The translations under genes were made by a program, and so were the position numbers. Of a stretch of DNA of 33,021 nt, positions 1-9,034 are shown in pieces. How positions within the stretch are numbered: the first letter of the stretch is position 1; each line of letters begins with the position of its first letter. Source of the stretch: Candidatus Sumerlaeota bacterium (GTDB lineage: Bacteria; Sumerlaeota; Sumerlaeia; UBA8349); assembly GCA_016931035.1 (NCBI GenBank), contig JAFGFN010000147.1, forward strand, positions 1-33,021, read 5' to 3'. A model generated the notes under the pieces. It made no database searches. It was not told where the DNA came from and saw only the letters and a program-made list of their open reading frames with translations.

Positions 1-85
1 CTCGCTTGCTATGGAATCGAACCCCTACTACCCAACTTCCGGACTCAGTCTCCCTCAATTCTCGGTGCTCAGTCAAGATGCGCCC
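1..85. repeat. Left copy of an 85-bp terminal inverted repeat
   Basis: Bases 1-85 are the exact reverse complement of 32935-33019 (position i pairs with 33020 minus i), and identity stops at base 86. No gene lies in it. It contains GGAATCGAACC at 13-23, the complement of a tRNA T-loop-like GGTTCGATTCC, but no tRNA can be folded around it. Because the window carries ordinary chromosomal genes, the likeliest reading is a dispersed repeat present at least twice in the genome at which the assembly ended. A linear replicon end or an assembly fold-back is less likely. Confidence 0.9.
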
Positions 86-97
86 GGCGTTTACGCC

Positions 98-126
98 TTG
101 ACGAGATAGGCTCTTGTCGCTACGAT
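98..126 (+). promoter_or_regulatory. Sigma-70-type promoter for the hybrid sensor kinase
   Basis: TTGACG at 98-103 and TACGAT at 121-126 are separated by exactly 17 nt. This is a good match to TTGACA/TATAAT in otherwise GC-rich DNA. Transcription would start near 133, giving a leader of about 225 nt before the preferred kinase start at 358. The promoter sits only 12 bp inside the terminal repeat. Confidence 0.6.
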
Positions 127-136
127 GACTTCTCGT

Positions 137-357
137 GGCGAGGAGCCTGTGCCTCGCCCAGAGACGTATTGTCCCTTCCGCGCTCAGAGGATTCCCCCAG
201 AGCCGATTCTGCGATTTGCAATCTGAAAGGAGGAGGTAGAGGCAGGTTCACAAAACCGGTCCAACATACCTGTTCCCGTTGTCGTTCCCGCAAAGCGGCG
301 CTTTCCGAACGAAAGCGCGAAACGCTCATCCCCCAAAGAGTAGGCAGGCCGAAGCAT
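137..357 (+). promoter_or_regulatory. Long structured leader of the kinase mRNA
   Basis: The predicted leader has a hairpin right after the start site (GGCGAGG 137-143 with CCTCGCC 152-158). It has a second one (GCGCTTTC 298-305 with GAAAGCGC 311-318). A very strong Shine-Dalgarno-like AAAGGAGGAGGT lies at 226-237 but has no ATG, GTG or TTG within usual spacing. The frame is open back to a TTG at 169, so a longer N-terminus cannot be excluded. The translated stretch before 358 looks like non-coding sequence (basic, no domain). Confidence 0.4.
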
Positions 358-3207
358 ATGGACAGAGGGCAAAGAACCGATTATCCCGATCGCATCAAGC
401 GCTCCACGAGTTTCGCCGGATCGAAAGACGCGGCCGAGGCGTTCCTTTCCGCCGGTCGCGTGGCATACAAGGACGGCGACCCCCCGGGCGCACATTGTCT
501 GTGGGTCATCGATAGAGACGCCAACACCGTTTACGCCAACCCCGAAATCCGGGAAATCCTGGGCTACGAGGCGGCCGAAATGGAGCGGATGTCTCTGTTT
601 TCGTTTATGGACGACCCCAGTCGCCGCGCTTGCCTCTCGATGGTTCAGGAGTGCCGAGACGGGCGCGAGTGCGGGCGCGAGGCGATCTTCAGAGACCGTG
701 GCGGGCAATCTCTTCCCTGCCGGCTCAACGCCACGCCTCTCTTCGACGCCGACGGGGTCTACGACGGCGCGGTCGTTCGGCTCGAGCAACTCCTTCGGGG
801 CGAGACGACCGTCGAAACCTCGACCGAGGAGACCTTCCTCGGTCACATCTTCGAGGCCATCCAGGACCGCATCACGGTGCTGGACCGGGATCTGAGAATC
901 CTCAGCGTCAACAAAGCCATGCAGGACCATAATCCGGGGCGCGTTCTCCTAGGACGCAGATGCCACGAGGCCCTGTACGGCGAACTCAACGTCTGTTCGC
1001 ACTGTCCCGCCTCCGAGACGCTTCGGACCGGTCTCAGGCAGACCCGGGTCGTCGCGTTCGCGCAGATGGACCTCCCCACCGAGTGGCTCGAGATCTCGGC
1101 CTTCCCCCTCAAGGACCGAACGGGAGCCGTGACCGGCGTCATCGAGTACACGCGCGACGTGACGGAACGCAAGCAGACCGAGGAGTTGGCGCGCATTCGC
1201 GCCGAACTGGGGGTCGCCCTCGGGGCAGTCGCCGGACTCGAAGAGACGTACCGCGTCATCGTCTCGGCCGTGGCATCGATCCCGGGCATTTCGGCTTCGA
1301 GCATCTTTGTGGTCGACGACGATTCGGGACGCATCCGCCTGGTGGACCATCAGAGCTCCTCGCACCGTTCGGCCGAGTTGTTTCGCAAATGCGAAACCGA
1401 ACCGTCCTACACGGTCATGGTGTCGAAAGGCAAACCTCTCTACATGCGGGCCGGCGAACTGACCGGCGCGTTCCGGAGTATGCCGGGAGTCTTGTCGGCC
1501 GCCGTGATCCCCGTTTTCCACGAAGGGCAGGTCATTGCCTCGCTCACCGCCGTCTCCGAAGGTCTCCAGGACTTTCCCGTGACCTACCGCCAGACGCTCG
1601 AGGCGATCGGATCCCAAGTGGGCGACATCATCGCCCGGGCGAAAGCCGAGGAATCGCTCGCCCGTAGCGAACGCCTCTATCGCACGCTGGCTCAGAATTA
1701 TCCGGGCGGCGCGGTCTTCCTGTTCGATCGCGACCTGCGTTTCGTCATTGCCGAGGGGGCCGGCCTGGCCTCTCTCCGGCTTTCGCGACGCCGGATCGAA
1801 GGACTAACGATCGACGAGGCGCTCGACGAATCCTTGCGCAAGTCGATCCGGCCCCTCTTCTCGGCCGCGTTCTCGGGCAAAGAAAACGTCGTCGAGGTCG
1901 AACACGGCGAACGGGTTCTCCTGTGCCACACCCTCCCGATCAAGAACGACGTGGGCAAGGTGTACGCCGGCATGGCGTTGATGCAGGACATCACGTCGCG
2001 CAAGCGCCAGGAAAAAGAGCGCAAGGAGCTCGAATCGCGCATGCAGCACGCCCAGAAGCTGGAGAGTCTGGGGGTTCTGGCGGGAGGGATCGCGCACGAC
2101 TTCAACAACCTGCTGGTGGCGATTCTGGGCAACGCGGGTCTGGCCCTGCTCGAGCTGTCGGCCAATTCCCCCGCCCGCGTTCCGATTCAGGAAGTGGAGA
2201 TCGCGTCGCGTCGAGCCTCGGAGCTGTGTCGTCAGATGCTGGCCTACTCGGGCAAGGGCGATCTGGTCATCGAGCCGATCGATTTGTCGAACCTCGTCCA
2301 GGAAATGGCCAACCTGCTCGAGGTTTCCATCTCCAAGAACGCGGTCCTCAAGTACAATTTCGTTAAGGTCCTTCCCCCGGTCCAGGGCGACGCCACCCAG
2401 CTGCGCCAGGTCGTGATGAATTTGATCACGAACGCCTCGGACGCGCTCGATGGGAAATCCGGCATCATTTCGGTGACGACCGGTTTCATGGAGGTCACTC
2501 AGGAGTACCTTGACAAGACCTACTCGGACAAGGACCTGGAAGAAGGTTACTACACCTATATCGAGGTTTCGGACACCGGATGTGGGATGAGCAGGGAGAC
2601 CCAGGACAAGATGTTCGAGCCGTTCTTCACCACCAAGATTGCCGGGCGCGGACTGGGGCTGGCCGCCGTCCTGGGGATCGTGCTCAGTCACAAAGGGGTG
2701 ATCCGGGTCTATTCCGAGGTGGGGCGAGGCACCACGTTCAAGGTCCTCCTGCCTTGTGCCAAGGACCCCCAAACCCCGGCCCAGGCCGGGGCGGCTCGTC
2801 ACGTCGCGGATCAAAGCGTTGAGAAACTCGACGCCACGATCCTCGTGGTGGACGACGAAGAAAGCGTTCGGGCCTTCGCCAAGCGGGCGCTGGAGAGGAT
2901 CGGCCTGACCGTCTTGACCGCGACGAACGGCCTGGAGGGGGTCGATGTGTTCCGCGCGCACGCCCGGGAGATCGATTTGGTGTTGCTCGACCTCGCCATG
3001 CCCCACATGGATGGGGAGGAGGCGTTCAGGCATATGCGGCAGATCCGCCCCGGCGTCCCGGTCGTCCTGTCGAGCGGCTACAACGAGCAAGACGCAACGG
3101 TGCGATTCGCCGGCAAGGGCTTGTCGGGTTTCCTGCACAAACCCTACCAGCCGACGGAGCTGTCGAATTCCGTTCAAAAGATCCTGAAGGACAGCCGAAG
3201 AGAATAG
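358..3207 (+). CDS. Hybrid sensor histidine kinase (PAS-PAS-GAF-PAS-HisKA-HATPase-REC)
   Basis: A 949-residue soluble hybrid kinase; no membrane segment is visible. Approximate domain order: PAS 45-140, PAS 160-277, GAF 281-428, PAS 440-553, HisKA 561-628, HATPase 678-798, receiver 828-945. The phosphorylated histidine is His580 in the HDFNN motif. The N box (MNLITNASDAL), the DTGCGM box and the GRGLGLA loop are all present. The receiver has the acidic pair D832/D833, phosphoacceptor D878 and K928, so it should be active. The second PAS carries Cys202, Cys213 and Cys216 in a C-x10-C-x2-CP arrangement, seen in other bacterial PAS domains and possibly metal- or redox-sensing (inference). The start chosen is ATG 358; an in-frame TTG at 169 would add 63 residues of unconvincing sequence. 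No separate response regulator is adjacent, so the partner is unknown. Confidence 0.9.
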   Translation: MDRGQRTDYPDRIKRSTSFAGSKDAAEAFLSAGRVAYKDGDPPGAHCLWVIDRDANTVYANPEIREILGYEAAEMERMSLFSFMDDPSRRACLSMVQECRDGRECGREAIFRDRGGQSLPCRLNATPLFDADGVYDGAVVRLEQLLRGETTVETSTEETFLGHIFEAIQDRITVLDRDLRILSVNKAMQDHNPGRVLLGRRCHEALYGELNVCSHCPASETLRTGLRQTRVVAFAQMDLPTEWLEISAFPLKDRTGAVTGVIEYTRDVTERKQTEELARIRAELGVALGAVAGLEETYRVIVSAVASIPGISASSIFVVDDDSGRIRLVDHQSSSHRSAELFRKCETEPSYTVMVSKGKPLYMRAGELTGAFRSMPGVLSAAVIPVFHEGQVIASLTAVSEGLQDFPVTYRQTLEAIGSQVGDIIARAKAEESLARSERLYRTLAQNYPGGAVFLFDRDLRFVIAEGAGLASLRLSRRRIEGLTIDEALDESLRKSIRPLFSAAFSGKENVVEVEHGERVLLCHTLPIKNDVGKVYAGMALMQDITSRKRQEKERKELESRMQHAQKLESLGVLAGGIAHDFNNLLVAILGNAGLALLELSANSPARVPIQEVEIASRRASELCRQMLAYSGKGDLVIEPIDLSNLVQEMANLLEVSISKNAVLKYNFVKVLPPVQGDATQLRQVVMNLITNASDALDGKSGIISVTTGFMEVTQEYLDKTYSDKDLEEGYYTYIEVSDTGCGMSRETQDKMFEPFFTTKIAGRGLGLAAVLGIVLSHKGVIRVYSEVGRGTTFKVLLPCAKDPQTPAQAGAARHVADQSVEKLDATILVVDDEESVRAFAKRALERIGLTVLTATNGLEGVDVFRAHAREIDLVLLDLAMPHMDGEEAFRHMRQIRPGVPVVLSSGYNEQDATVRFAGKGLSGFLHKPYQPTELSNSVQKILKDSRRE

Positions 3208-3240
3208 ATGGCGCCGGCATTCCCCCGGCTACCCGAAGTG

Positions 3241-3293
3241 CGCGGTCTGGGCCTGGGGCCCGCGACCGCGGGGGCGTGGGCGTTTTGCCCACG
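3241..3293 (+). terminator. Two stacked hairpins between kinase and atpD
   Basis: CGCGGTC 3241-3247 pairs with GACCGCG 3264-3270, and CGTGGGC 3275-3281 pairs with GCCCACG 3287-3293 around a GTTTT loop. They lie 33 nt after the kinase stop. No U-tract follows, so they may instead be processing or attenuation structures. I see no convincing promoter between here and atpD. Confidence 0.3.
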
Positions 3294-3327
3294 AGAACTC
3301 AAGGCGGAGACTCCCTGCCTGGGATGA

Positions 3328-4803
<1,476 letters not shown>

Positions 4804-4813
4804 ACGGAATTGC

Positions 4814-4918
4814 GGAATGCGGATTGCGGAATGAAAAATAAAAGCGGTCTCTATCGTCTTCCGAGAATACCCGCTCTTCGATCGGTAGGTTCAATGCTCA
4901 ATCCGCGATTCGCAATCC
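4814..4918. repeat. Imperfect inverted repeat of GCGGATT-like heptamers between atpD and atpC
   Basis: The left arm 4814-4834 consists of heptamer-like steps (GAATGCG, GATTGCG, GAATGA). The right arm 4898-4918 is its reverse complement at 17 of 21 positions. The 63-nt loop contains an A-rich stretch. Similar ATTCGCAATCC-type repeats occur between genes in many bacteria. In the mRNA the arms could form a long hairpin between the beta and epsilon cistrons and tune atpC expression (inference). Confidence 0.65.
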
Positions 4919-4942
4919 CAAATCCGAGATAGGACGACTCCC

Positions 4943-5230
4943 ATGAGCGTTTTCCACCTGCAAATCGTTTCTCCCCAACGCGTCGAGTTCGACGGCGAGG
5001 TGGAATCGCTCGTCGCGCCCGGCGAAGAAGGATACGTCGGCGTTCTGGCGAACCATGCCCCTCTCCTCACGACGCTCGGCAAAGGCAACCTTTCGGCGAG
5101 GGAAGCGAGCGGCGAAGAGATCCAATGCCGGATCGAGGGCGCGGGCTTCCTCGAGGTCTACGACAACAACGCCGTCGTTCTGGCCGAGCGCATCGAGATC
5201 CTTTCCGCCGGGGGCTCCTCCCGACTCTGA
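4943..5230 (+). CDS. atpC: F1Fo ATP synthase subunit epsilon, short form
   Basis: A 95-residue epsilon subunit of the F1 central stalk. The N-terminal beta-sandwich is recognisable from FHLQIVSPQRVEFDGEV and the block APGEEGYVGVLANHAPLL, followed by the beta strands up to about residue 87. The usual protein is about 130-140 residues, with a C-terminal helix pair that can inhibit ATP hydrolysis. That helical domain is absent here, and the frame simply ends after GGSSRL. Naturally short epsilon subunits are known in some bacteria with a separate atpDC locus, so this is probably native and not a truncation. AGGA at 4931-4934 is a plausible ribosome site. No strong terminator follows, apart from the inverted repeat starting at 5265. 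Confidence 0.93.
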   Translation: MSVFHLQIVSPQRVEFDGEVESLVAPGEEGYVGVLANHAPLLTTLGKGNLSAREASGEEIQCRIEGAGFLEVYDNNAVVLAERIEILSAGGSSRL

Positions 5231-5264
5231 CGCCCTTTCCGCGCGCACCGGTTCTGAAGTCTGT

Positions 5265-5359
5265 GTTTGTTGTTCCAACTTCAGTTGGCCGACGGATTCC
5301 CCTGCTGACGACGGATAGGATTGCGGTTGCGGGGGCCAACTGAAGTTGGAACAACGAAC
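5265..5359. repeat. Intergenic inverted repeat with TTCA-loop arms (element A)
   Basis: The arms 5265-5290 and 5334-5359 are reverse complements over 26 bp with a single mismatch (5268/5356), separated by 43 nt. Each arm itself contains a small hairpin, CCAAC-TTCA-GTTGG. The loop and architecture resemble the 40-nt units found at 21833-22014 and 32699-32873, but the conserved tail of those units is absent. The element lies 34 nt after atpC and could act as a factor-independent 3' end without U-tract, or be a non-autonomous repeat. Confidence 0.75.
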
Positions 5360-5637
5360 GAACGTACAAGGCGTCTTTCCGACCCGACATCCGCCTCTCG
5401 GCACGCGCACGGCGCGTTGCGGCTCTCCCACGCCGTAGGATTCGCGGCAATGCGTTGTCTCGCGGCCCCATGAACCCGCACACGATTTTCCTTGTCATCG
5501 CGTTCTCGCGTCGATAGTTTCGTGAGGTCGAGCGCCTTGCACCGCGCGAGCCGCACTGCTCGCGCCCTTCATCGTTCCAAGGACGACGCCTCGACAACGC
5601 GGGCCCCGGCCGCGTTCCCTCACAAGCGTACGGCGTC
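5360..5637 (+). promoter_or_regulatory. Non-coding gap upstream of the ABC cassette
   Basis: I see no credible gene in this 278-nt stretch. The only promoter-like pair is TTGTCA 5492-5497 and GATAGT 5513-5518, with a short 15-nt spacer, so it is weak. No clear Shine-Dalgarno precedes the ATG at 5638. The cassette must be started from somewhere here or by read-through from atpC. Confidence 0.25.
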
Positions 5638-6633
5638 ATGATCGAAGTCCGAAACCTCACGAAAACCTACGGCGACACGGTCGCGGTCCACGGCATCTCG
5701 TTCCGCGTTCCCGAGGGTCGAATCCTGGGCTTCCTCGGTCCCAACGGCGCGGGCAAGACGACAACGATGCGGATCTTGACCGGCTACACGCCGCCGACGC
5801 GCGGATCGGCGTCGGTGGGCGGCTACGACGTCGTCCGGCAACCGCGTCAGGTGCGGCGGATCATCGGCTATCTGCCGGAGAACGCCCCGGTCTACGGCGA
5901 AATGACCGTCCGGGGCTTCGTCGGTTTCTTCGCCGAGACCAAGGGACTCGCCGGCGCCGCCCTGCGGCGCGCCGTCGGCCAGGCGCTCGACGAGTGCGGA
6001 CTCGAGAGCGTCGCCGACCGCCTCTTGATGAATCTCTCGAAGGGGTTTCGTCAGAGAGCGGCGCTGGCCCAGGCCGTCGTCGGCGATCCGAAGGTTCTCA
6101 TTCTCGACGAACCGACCGTCGGTCTCGATCCGGTCCAGATTCGCGAGATCCGCGGTCTGATCCGCGGCATGGCCGAGCGGCGGACCGTCATTCTGAGCAC
6201 CCATATTCTGCCCGAGGCGAGCCTGACCTGTTCGCGCGTCGTCATCATCGCGCGCGGCCGCGTGGTCGCGTCGGGAACGCCGGAGAACATCCATTCGACC
6301 CTTCAGGAGAGCAACCGGATGACTCTCCTGGTGCGCGGGCTCCCCGACAAAGTGGAGAAGGTCTTGACCGAAGTGCCTCATGTTCAGAAGGTGCGGCGCG
6401 AGGGCGCGTCGCGAACGCACGAAGAAGGGATGGAGAAACCCTTCACGCCTCGGACGATCGAGGAATATCAGGTTCGGGTGGAAAAGGACCACGACATCCG
6501 GGCCGAGCTCGCCGCCGCCGTCGTGGGCGCGGGTCTCGATCTCCTCGAAATGCGCTCGGTCGGCCTGAGCCTCGAAGACGTCTTCGTTCACACCATCACG
6601 GACGAGACCGAAGGAGTGCGCCATGACGGCTAG
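5638..6633 (+). CDS. ABC transporter ATP-binding protein, GldA-like
   Basis: A 331-residue cytoplasmic ATPase of the GldA/NosF-type ABC family. Walker A is GPNGAGKTT with Lys40, the signature is LSKGFRQR (about residues 132-139, a variant of LSGGQ), and Walker B is LILDEP with Asp157, followed by the D-loop GLDP and the switch His in LSTHIL. The C-terminal 110 residues form the accessory domain usual for this subfamily. The gene overlaps the permease by 11 nt and is the first of four co-translated genes (ATPase, permease, GldG-like, DUF4340). In Bacteroidota, GldA-F-G is linked to gliding. In other phyla the same set recurs with DUF4340 and its substrate is unknown. Confidence 0.93.
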   Translation: MIEVRNLTKTYGDTVAVHGISFRVPEGRILGFLGPNGAGKTTTMRILTGYTPPTRGSASVGGYDVVRQPRQVRRIIGYLPENAPVYGEMTVRGFVGFFAETKGLAGAALRRAVGQALDECGLESVADRLLMNLSKGFRQRAALAQAVVGDPKVLILDEPTVGLDPVQIREIRGLIRGMAERRTVILSTHILPEASLTCSRVVIIARGRVVASGTPENIHSTLQESNRMTLLVRGLPDKVEKVLTEVPHVQKVRREGASRTHEEGMEKPFTPRTIEEYQVRVEKDHDIRAELAAAVVGAGLDLLEMRSVGLSLEDVFVHTITDETEGVRHDG

Positions 6634-7444
6634 CGCGACGGCGGCCGCCGCGCCGCGTTCCAGGAGGCCGGGCGCCCTGGTTCTCACGGTCTTCAGGCGC
6701 GAGATCCGGCAGTACTTCCAGACTCCGGGCACCTACGTGGCGCTGGCGTTCTTCCTTCTGCTCTCGGGCGCCTTCTTCGTCCTGATCGTCGGCCAGTTCG
6801 TCGAGGACAGCGCGCGGGCGCTGGCCGCCGCGACCCCGTCGGAGAACGCGGCGGCGCTCAACGTCACGCAGCAAGTCGTCACGCAGCTGTTTCAGGTCCT
6901 GAATTTCCTCCTCCTGGTCGTCGCGCCGATGCTCACGATGCGGCTCATCGCCGAAGAGAAGCGGAGCGGAACCTTCGAGATGCTCGTATCGACTCCGTTG
7001 GGCAACTGGGACATTCTGATCGGGAAGTACCTGGCCGCGCTCGCGGTGTGCGCCGCTCTTCTCGCGGTGTGCGTCGCGTACCCGATCGTCTGCGCGACCT
7101 ACAGTCGCCCCGAGTGGCCGGTGGTCTGGTCGTGCTATCTGGGTCTGGCTCTGATCGTCGCGGCCTACGCGGCTTTCGGTCTCTTCGCCTCGGCGCTCAC
7201 CGAGAGCCAGATCGCCGCCGCCGTGATTTCGTTCGTCGGCCTGCTAGTGTTCCAGATGATCGGATACCTGTTCAAAGCGGGGACACTGGGGCTCGCGGCG
7301 GGAGCGCTCTCGATCGGCAGTCATTCGGACAACTTCACGCAGGGACTCGTCTCTCTCTCCGACGTGGTCTATTTCGTTGTGTTCTCGATCTTCTTCCTGT
7401 TCCTGGCGGCGCAGATACTCGACTCGAGGCGGTGGAGAGCGTAG
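6623..7444 (+). CDS. ABC-2 type permease, GldF-like
   Basis: A 273-residue polytopic membrane protein, with about six hydrophobic segments after a short Ala-rich basic N-terminus. The first is near FQTPGTYVALAFFLLLSGAFFVLIV and the last near VVYFVVFSIFFLFLAAQIL. The cytoplasmic motif RLIAEEKRSGTFEMLVSTPL before the third helix is the hallmark of ABC-2 permeases of the GldF group. AAGGAGTG at 6610-6617 is a good ribosome site inside the end of the ATPase gene. The stop abuts the next ATG. It should dimerise and be powered by the upstream ATPase. Confidence 0.92.
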   Translation: MTASATAAAAPRSRRPGALVLTVFRREIRQYFQTPGTYVALAFFLLLSGAFFVLIVGQFVEDSARALAAATPSENAAALNVTQQVVTQLFQVLNFLLLVVAPMLTMRLIAEEKRSGTFEMLVSTPLGNWDILIGKYLAALAVCAALLAVCVAYPIVCATYSRPEWPVVWSCYLGLALIVAAYAAFGLFASALTESQIAAAVISFVGLLVFQMIGYLFKAGTLGLAAGALSIGSHSDNFTQGLVSLSDVVYFVVFSIFFLFLAAQILDSRRWRA

Positions 7445-9034
7445 ATGATTTCACTGCTGGGAAAGATCCTCAAAGCGCTTCCCGTCCTGGGCGGACTCAT
7501 CGTCGCCGCCGCGGTTCTCCTGTCGATCCGGCACGGGCAGATGGATCAAACGTCGATCGCCCTGATCGGAGCGGGGTTCTTTCTTCTGTTGACGCTCTTT
7601 CTCAAGATCGAGCCGGCCAGTCTTCGCTACTACGCCAACCTGATCGTGTTGTCCGCGTTGATGCTCGCGAACCTGGCGCTCGTCTTTCTTCTCGCGCGCA
7701 ACCACGACGTGCGATGGGACCTGACGCGAAACGCCCGTTGGACCCTCGCTCCCCAGACGCGGCAAGTGCTGGAGAATCTCAAGAAACCGGTCGAGATCGA
7801 GGTCGTCGCGACGCAAAACGAGCCCTACTATTCCTATTTCCGTCAGTGGACGGCCCTCGGTCCGAGAGTCGCGTTCAAGATCACGAACCCCTACAGGACG
7901 CCTGAAATGGCACGGATGCCCAACGAGGAGATACGAATCGACACGATTCGGGTCCGCAACGTCGAGGAAGAAGGTCGCATCAGCCGGATCCAGTTCAAAT
8001 CCGACGTCGACGTGGCGAGCCTCGAAAAGGACGTTCTCAACGCCGTTCTGCGAGTGACTCAGGACGAGAGAATCCGGATCTACTTCGTCTCGCGTCACGG
8101 AGAGAAGAGTCCGGACTTCGTGGCGGGAGAAAAGGGCGATCTGCGCTCGATCAGCAAGTTCGCCGACGTGCTCTATGAACGGGCCATGGAGATCCGGATC
8201 TTCGATCTCCAAGCCGATCGCATGGTGCCCGACGACTGCGACCTGCTGGCGATCGTCGGGCCGCTGGTGGACTACGAGGAGTCGGAAATCGCCGCTATCC
8301 GGAAATACCTGGACCGGGGCGGCAGCCTTCTGGCATGTCTCGATCCTCCCGCGGCCGAGATGATGCGTCTGCCCCGTCTGCGCGGGTTGTTGGCCGAATA
8401 CGGCATGGGGGTGGGCGAGGATTTCGTGGCCGACTACGCCGGCCACAGCGCCGAGCACAGCGCCCTGGTCCCGCTGATCCGTGCGTTCAACCCCGGCAAC
8501 GAAATCACCGAGAACCTCGAGGGCATTTCCGGCGACCTGCCTCTCTACTTGGCGTGCGCCGTCGGCAAAACCGACGACGCCCCGAAGGACATGACCTACG
8601 TCTCGCTGATGCTTTCGAGCGACCAGAGCTGGAACGTGACTCTCGACGAATACACCCGCGCCGCGGAGGAGAAGGTTTCGATCAAAGCGCCGCCCTCCTC
8701 GAAGTGGGCGAAGATATCTCTGGCCGCGGCGGCCTGGCCCGCGAATGAACAGGCGGCGGCGCGCCGCCCGCGGATGGTCGTCTTCGGCGATTCCGACTTC
8801 CTCAGCAACGCCCGCCTAGGCAATCTCGAAGCGACCCTCGGGTACTTCTCCGTCAATTGGGCGGTCCGGCAAGACGCTTTGATCGCCCTGCCGCCTCGGA
8901 TCGTCGAGAAGACCCCGATGCTTCTGAATTCGCGCCAGCGCAACCTGATTTCCATCCTGTCGGTTGTCGTGATCCCCTTCAGCGTCTTCTTCGGCGGACT
9001 GACATACACCACGATCCGGAGACGCAAGCGATGA
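7445..9034 (+). CDS. GldG-like ABC auxiliary protein
   Basis: A 529-residue membrane-anchored protein with three hydrophobic segments in the first 90 residues, a large extracytoplasmic region and one C-terminal helix (NLISILSVVVIPFSVFFGGL) followed by a basic tail. The motif RWDLTRNARWTLAPQTRQVLENLKKPVEI and the later ADRMVPDDCDLLAIVGP...YLDRGGSLLACLDP region fit the GldG / ABC_transp_aux family. The start directly follows the permease stop, and its TGA overlaps the next ATG, so the four proteins are probably made together. The role is presumably a periplasmic partner of the transporter; the substrate is unknown. Confidence 0.88.
   Translation: MISLLGKILKALPVLGGLIVAAAVLLSIRHGQMDQTSIALIGAGFFLLLTLFLKIEPASLRYYANLIVLSALMLANLALVFLLARNHDVRWDLTRNARWTLAPQTRQVLENLKKPVEIEVVATQNEPYYSYFRQWTALGPRVAFKITNPYRTPEMARMPNEEIRIDTIRVRNVEEEGRISRIQFKSDVDVASLEKDVLNAVLRVTQDERIRIYFVSRHGEKSPDFVAGEKGDLRSISKFADVLYERAMEIRIFDLQADRMVPDDCDLLAIVGPLVDYEESEIAAIRKYLDRGGSLLACLDPPAAEMMRLPRLRGLLAEYGMGVGEDFVADYAGHSAEHSALVPLIRAFNPGNEITENLEGISGDLPLYLACAVGKTDDAPKDMTYVSLMLSSDQSWNVTLDEYTRAAEEKVSIKAPPSSKWAKISLAAAAWPANEQAAARRPRMVVFGDSDFLSNARLGNLEATLGYFSVNWAVRQDALIALPPRIVEKTPMLLNSRQRNLISILSVVVIPFSVFFGGLTYTTIRRRKR

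Noticed and set aside
169-357. N-terminal extension of the kinase from a TTG codon, with a CxxC motif
   Set aside because: No ribosome site before the TTG, composition unlike the protein, and an ATG at 358 directly before the PAS region.
5265-5359. CRISPR array or riboswitch
   Set aside because: Only one inverted pair, no spaced direct repeats, and no conserved riboswitch core that I can recognise.
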